Shown: in pieces, positions 62,066 to 64,000 of the stretch
Numbering within the stretch: position 1 is the stretch's first letter
How the letters are laid out: every line of letters starts with the position of its first letter
Translations under genes and position numbers: made by a program
DNA from: Psettodes erumei
Taxonomy: Eukaryota > Chordata > Actinopteri > Pleuronectiformes > Psettodidae
Reading direction: 5' to 3'
DNA: 64,000 nt
Assembly: GCA_016785225.1 (NCBI GenBank)
Contig: JAFBJZ010000375.1
Coordinates: 5,003,501-5,067,500 of the forward strand
Notes under the pieces: model-generated
What the model was told of the DNA's origin: nothing
Databases searched by the model: none
Seen by the model: the letters and a program-made list of their open reading frames with translations, nothing else

Positions 62066-63499
62066 AATATGTGTTTATCAGCCACGTGAAACTGACCTGG
62101 AGAATGCTAACTTTTTAACTCTCACTCACTCTCTATTTCTCTCTCTCTTTCACTTTTTGGTGTGTACTGTACATTCTTAATTTGATTGAAACTGAATTGA
62201 AATACTATATGATTTCTTCATTTTGTCAAGTGAAATTCATTGTAATATGAAAGTAAATGCTCTGCTCAAGGAAGGAAGCTAGTGAATGGAAGTAAGCTGT
62301 CGTGGAAGATCATTTATGAGCTATTTTACAGTTATATTTGCAAAGCAGCGTTTTGTGTTTACTCATTATGACATAACTCAAATAATTCCGAACCCATTTC
62401 AGGTCTATACCATAGCTACTTAATTGATGCATGACAATTAGCTGAGTTGAAGTACAGCAGTTTTTGCATGGTGATAAATAGTGTTTAGAAAGAACAGACA
62501 GCATTAAGTAAGGGATGGAAATTTGTGTGGGGATACAGAGCACTCCAGAGGAACTGTTCACTGTTGCAGAATGTCCTTCTCACCCCAGTGAATCATTGAC
62601 TTCTGATATGAGGGAGACTAACCCTCCACTTTTCCCTTTCCATCTACCAACACTAACACGCACCACTGACACGTCATAACTTGGTCACCTGGGAGGACAG
62701 GGGAGAGGAAAACACAGAGAAACACGGTCTGGGTGATAAACTGAGGCAGCTATACATGAGAATCTGTGCTTTACAGGATGGTCATCACAGACTGAACCCC
62801 AAGAGAACCTCAGTGAGAGCATGCTGACAGGCTGCAAAAACCATGACAAACCTGTCGTGGGGAACAGACCTCAAGCTACTCTCACAGTAAGACAGAGTAG
62901 GACATGTGAATGGGTTTCTGTTGCTAAAATATTTGGTTGACAGTGATTTTAAAAAATGAAACCCCACTGTGGAAAGAGCATCATTTAAAGGTCGTTTGTT
63001 TTATCCCCTTGTGTTGCTTTCAAAGTCAAGTGTCCTGGTGAGACACGCAAACACACAAATGCACAAAACCACAGCTTGAAACTTTTAAGTCTCTCTCTGT
63101 GAGATTTAATTACAAACAAGACTAATTAAGTTCATTCAGCGGGACAAAAACTGAAACTTTTGTCAGGTAACCTCTCCATTATATACTCATAAATGGGGCT
63201 TGAAATTAACACCCACCAACCTTCCAAAGTGATCCAGGAGAACATGTCGGTTGATTATAAAAAAAATTACTCTATATAATTTAACACCAAAATGTTGTCT
63301 TCCTCAAATCAACTAGAGTGAGCCAATGCACTAAACAGTGGGCCAAAACTTGCGATAAAGCTCCTTAAAGCTGAGCTGAGCAACAAACTCAGGTGATAAT
63401 TATAACTAGGTTTTTTTTTGCACCACTATCACTGTCACTACATTTTCACTTTATCATCTGTACATGCATTACATACATTGTTGAACTTGTAAAAATTAG
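62066..63499. other. noncoding; candidate conserved segment near 63.1 kb
   Basis: No gene is seen. Around 62990-63250 the sequence has TTTAATTACAAACAAGACTA followed by ATTAAGTTCATTCAGCG and looks element-like. A short TC patch lies near 62130-62150. Confidence 0.4.
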
Positions 63500-64000
63500 C
63501 TTGTCACGGTCAGCCCCAGACAAGAGCCAAGCAAGCTTTTGAATATTAAATCCCTCTCTTCCAATACATTTTATATTGATGACTTCATTAATGAAGTTTT
63601 TTTTTACTTTTTAACCAAAGCCTGGCTTACTTCAACTGCTTCACTCCACTCCATGACTCCACTTTGTTGGAGTCATCTACTGCTAATTTTACCTTTTCAC
63701 ACTCCAGTAGACAAAATAAATGGGGAGGTGGGATAGCCACTATTTTCTCTAATAGTTGTACCTGCACTCAATGTTCTTTTGGCACTTTTGTAACATTTGA
63801 ATACTTGGCACTCATTATCAAATCACAACAGCCTGTACTTACTTTGACTGTCTATAAGCCCCCCCCCCAAACATGACAGCAAAATTTTATGAGTTATATG
63901 ATTTCATGTCCATTATTCTTACTTGGTGATTTTAGTTTGTATGGCATATTACACTGATGTAAGGGATTTGAATTTGTTTGTCTTATTCAGCACATATAGA
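63500..64000 (+). mobile_element. L2-type LINE, endonuclease domain, cut by window edge
   Basis: The plus strand reads PSKLLNIKSLSSNTFYIDDF, then TKAWL (family TETWL). After a frameshift near 63660 it reads FSHSSRQNKWGGGIATIFSN, then CSFGTFVTFEYLALIIKS and LTVYKPPPQ. A TGA at 63875-63877 follows, and then FLLGDFSLYG. These are the ordered blocks of the APE-type endonuclease at the start of LINE ORF2 (NIRSL, TETWL, GGGVA, YRPP, GDFN). The usual catalytic Asn of G-D-F-N is Ser here (63934-63936). A run of nine C at 63860-63868 sits in the YRPP block. With a frameshift, a stop and a lost active-site residue, this copy is dead. The remainder lies beyond the window. Confidence 0.88.

Noticed and set aside
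1..64000. Prokaryotic-style systems (operons, CRISPR arrays, phage genes)
   Set aside because: The sequence has vertebrate repeat content and no long tandem coding frames, Shine-Dalgarno context or regularly spaced direct repeats.

Overview
The window looks like a piece of a teleost (ray-finned fish) nuclear genome. It is AT-rich (my impression is 36-38% GC), full of long dinucleotide microsatellites, and carries decayed non-LTR retrotransposons, a tRNA-like SINE and MITE-like elements of types I know from fish genomes. I saw no bacterial operon structure, no rRNA, no canonical tRNA, no CRISPR array and no host protein-coding exon that I can name. It is best read as an intergenic gene desert or one or more very large introns. 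Almost every open frame is under 100 codons, as expected by chance.

Layout. 0.3-1.6 kb: a 5'-truncated CR1/Rex1-like LINE on the minus strand, with most of its reverse transcriptase, its own 3' UTR and a tandem 3' tail, abutting a (TG)21 repeat. 1.7-16 kb: noncoding sequence with a (CA)n repeat at 4.7 kb, a degraded MITE-like repeat at 5.1-5.4 kb, TAAT-rich stretches resembling conserved noncoding elements (about 8.2-9.1 and 11.5 kb) and TA/TC simple repeats at 13.2-13.5 kb. 16.8-17.6 kb: an old L2-type LINE reverse-transcriptase C-terminus on the minus strand. 18-35 kb: noncoding, with one exon-like segment at 20.1 kb and candidate interspersed repeats. 35.5-35.7 kb: a minus-strand tRNA-like SINE with an internal deletion. 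36-54 kb: noncoding, with a run of conserved-element-like segments (43-48 kb) and a compact series of hairpins at 45.0-45.2 kb. 54-56 kb: two more copies of the 5.1-kb MITE-like family. 60.4-60.9 kb: a MITE-like element with terminal inverted repeats of about 130 bp. 63.5 kb to the right edge: the start of the endonuclease domain of another L2-type LINE, plus strand.

No genes work together here. The recognisable coding sequence is all transposon-derived and inactivated: a lost catalytic Asp in one reverse transcriptase, frameshifts and stops elsewhere, and a lost catalytic Asn in the endonuclease fragment. The parts most worth checking are the hairpin cluster at 45009-45217, the candidate conserved regulatory segments, and two exon-like segments at 20113-20283 and 59076-59151. 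Repeat-family assignments come from memory of teleost genomes; no database search was possible.
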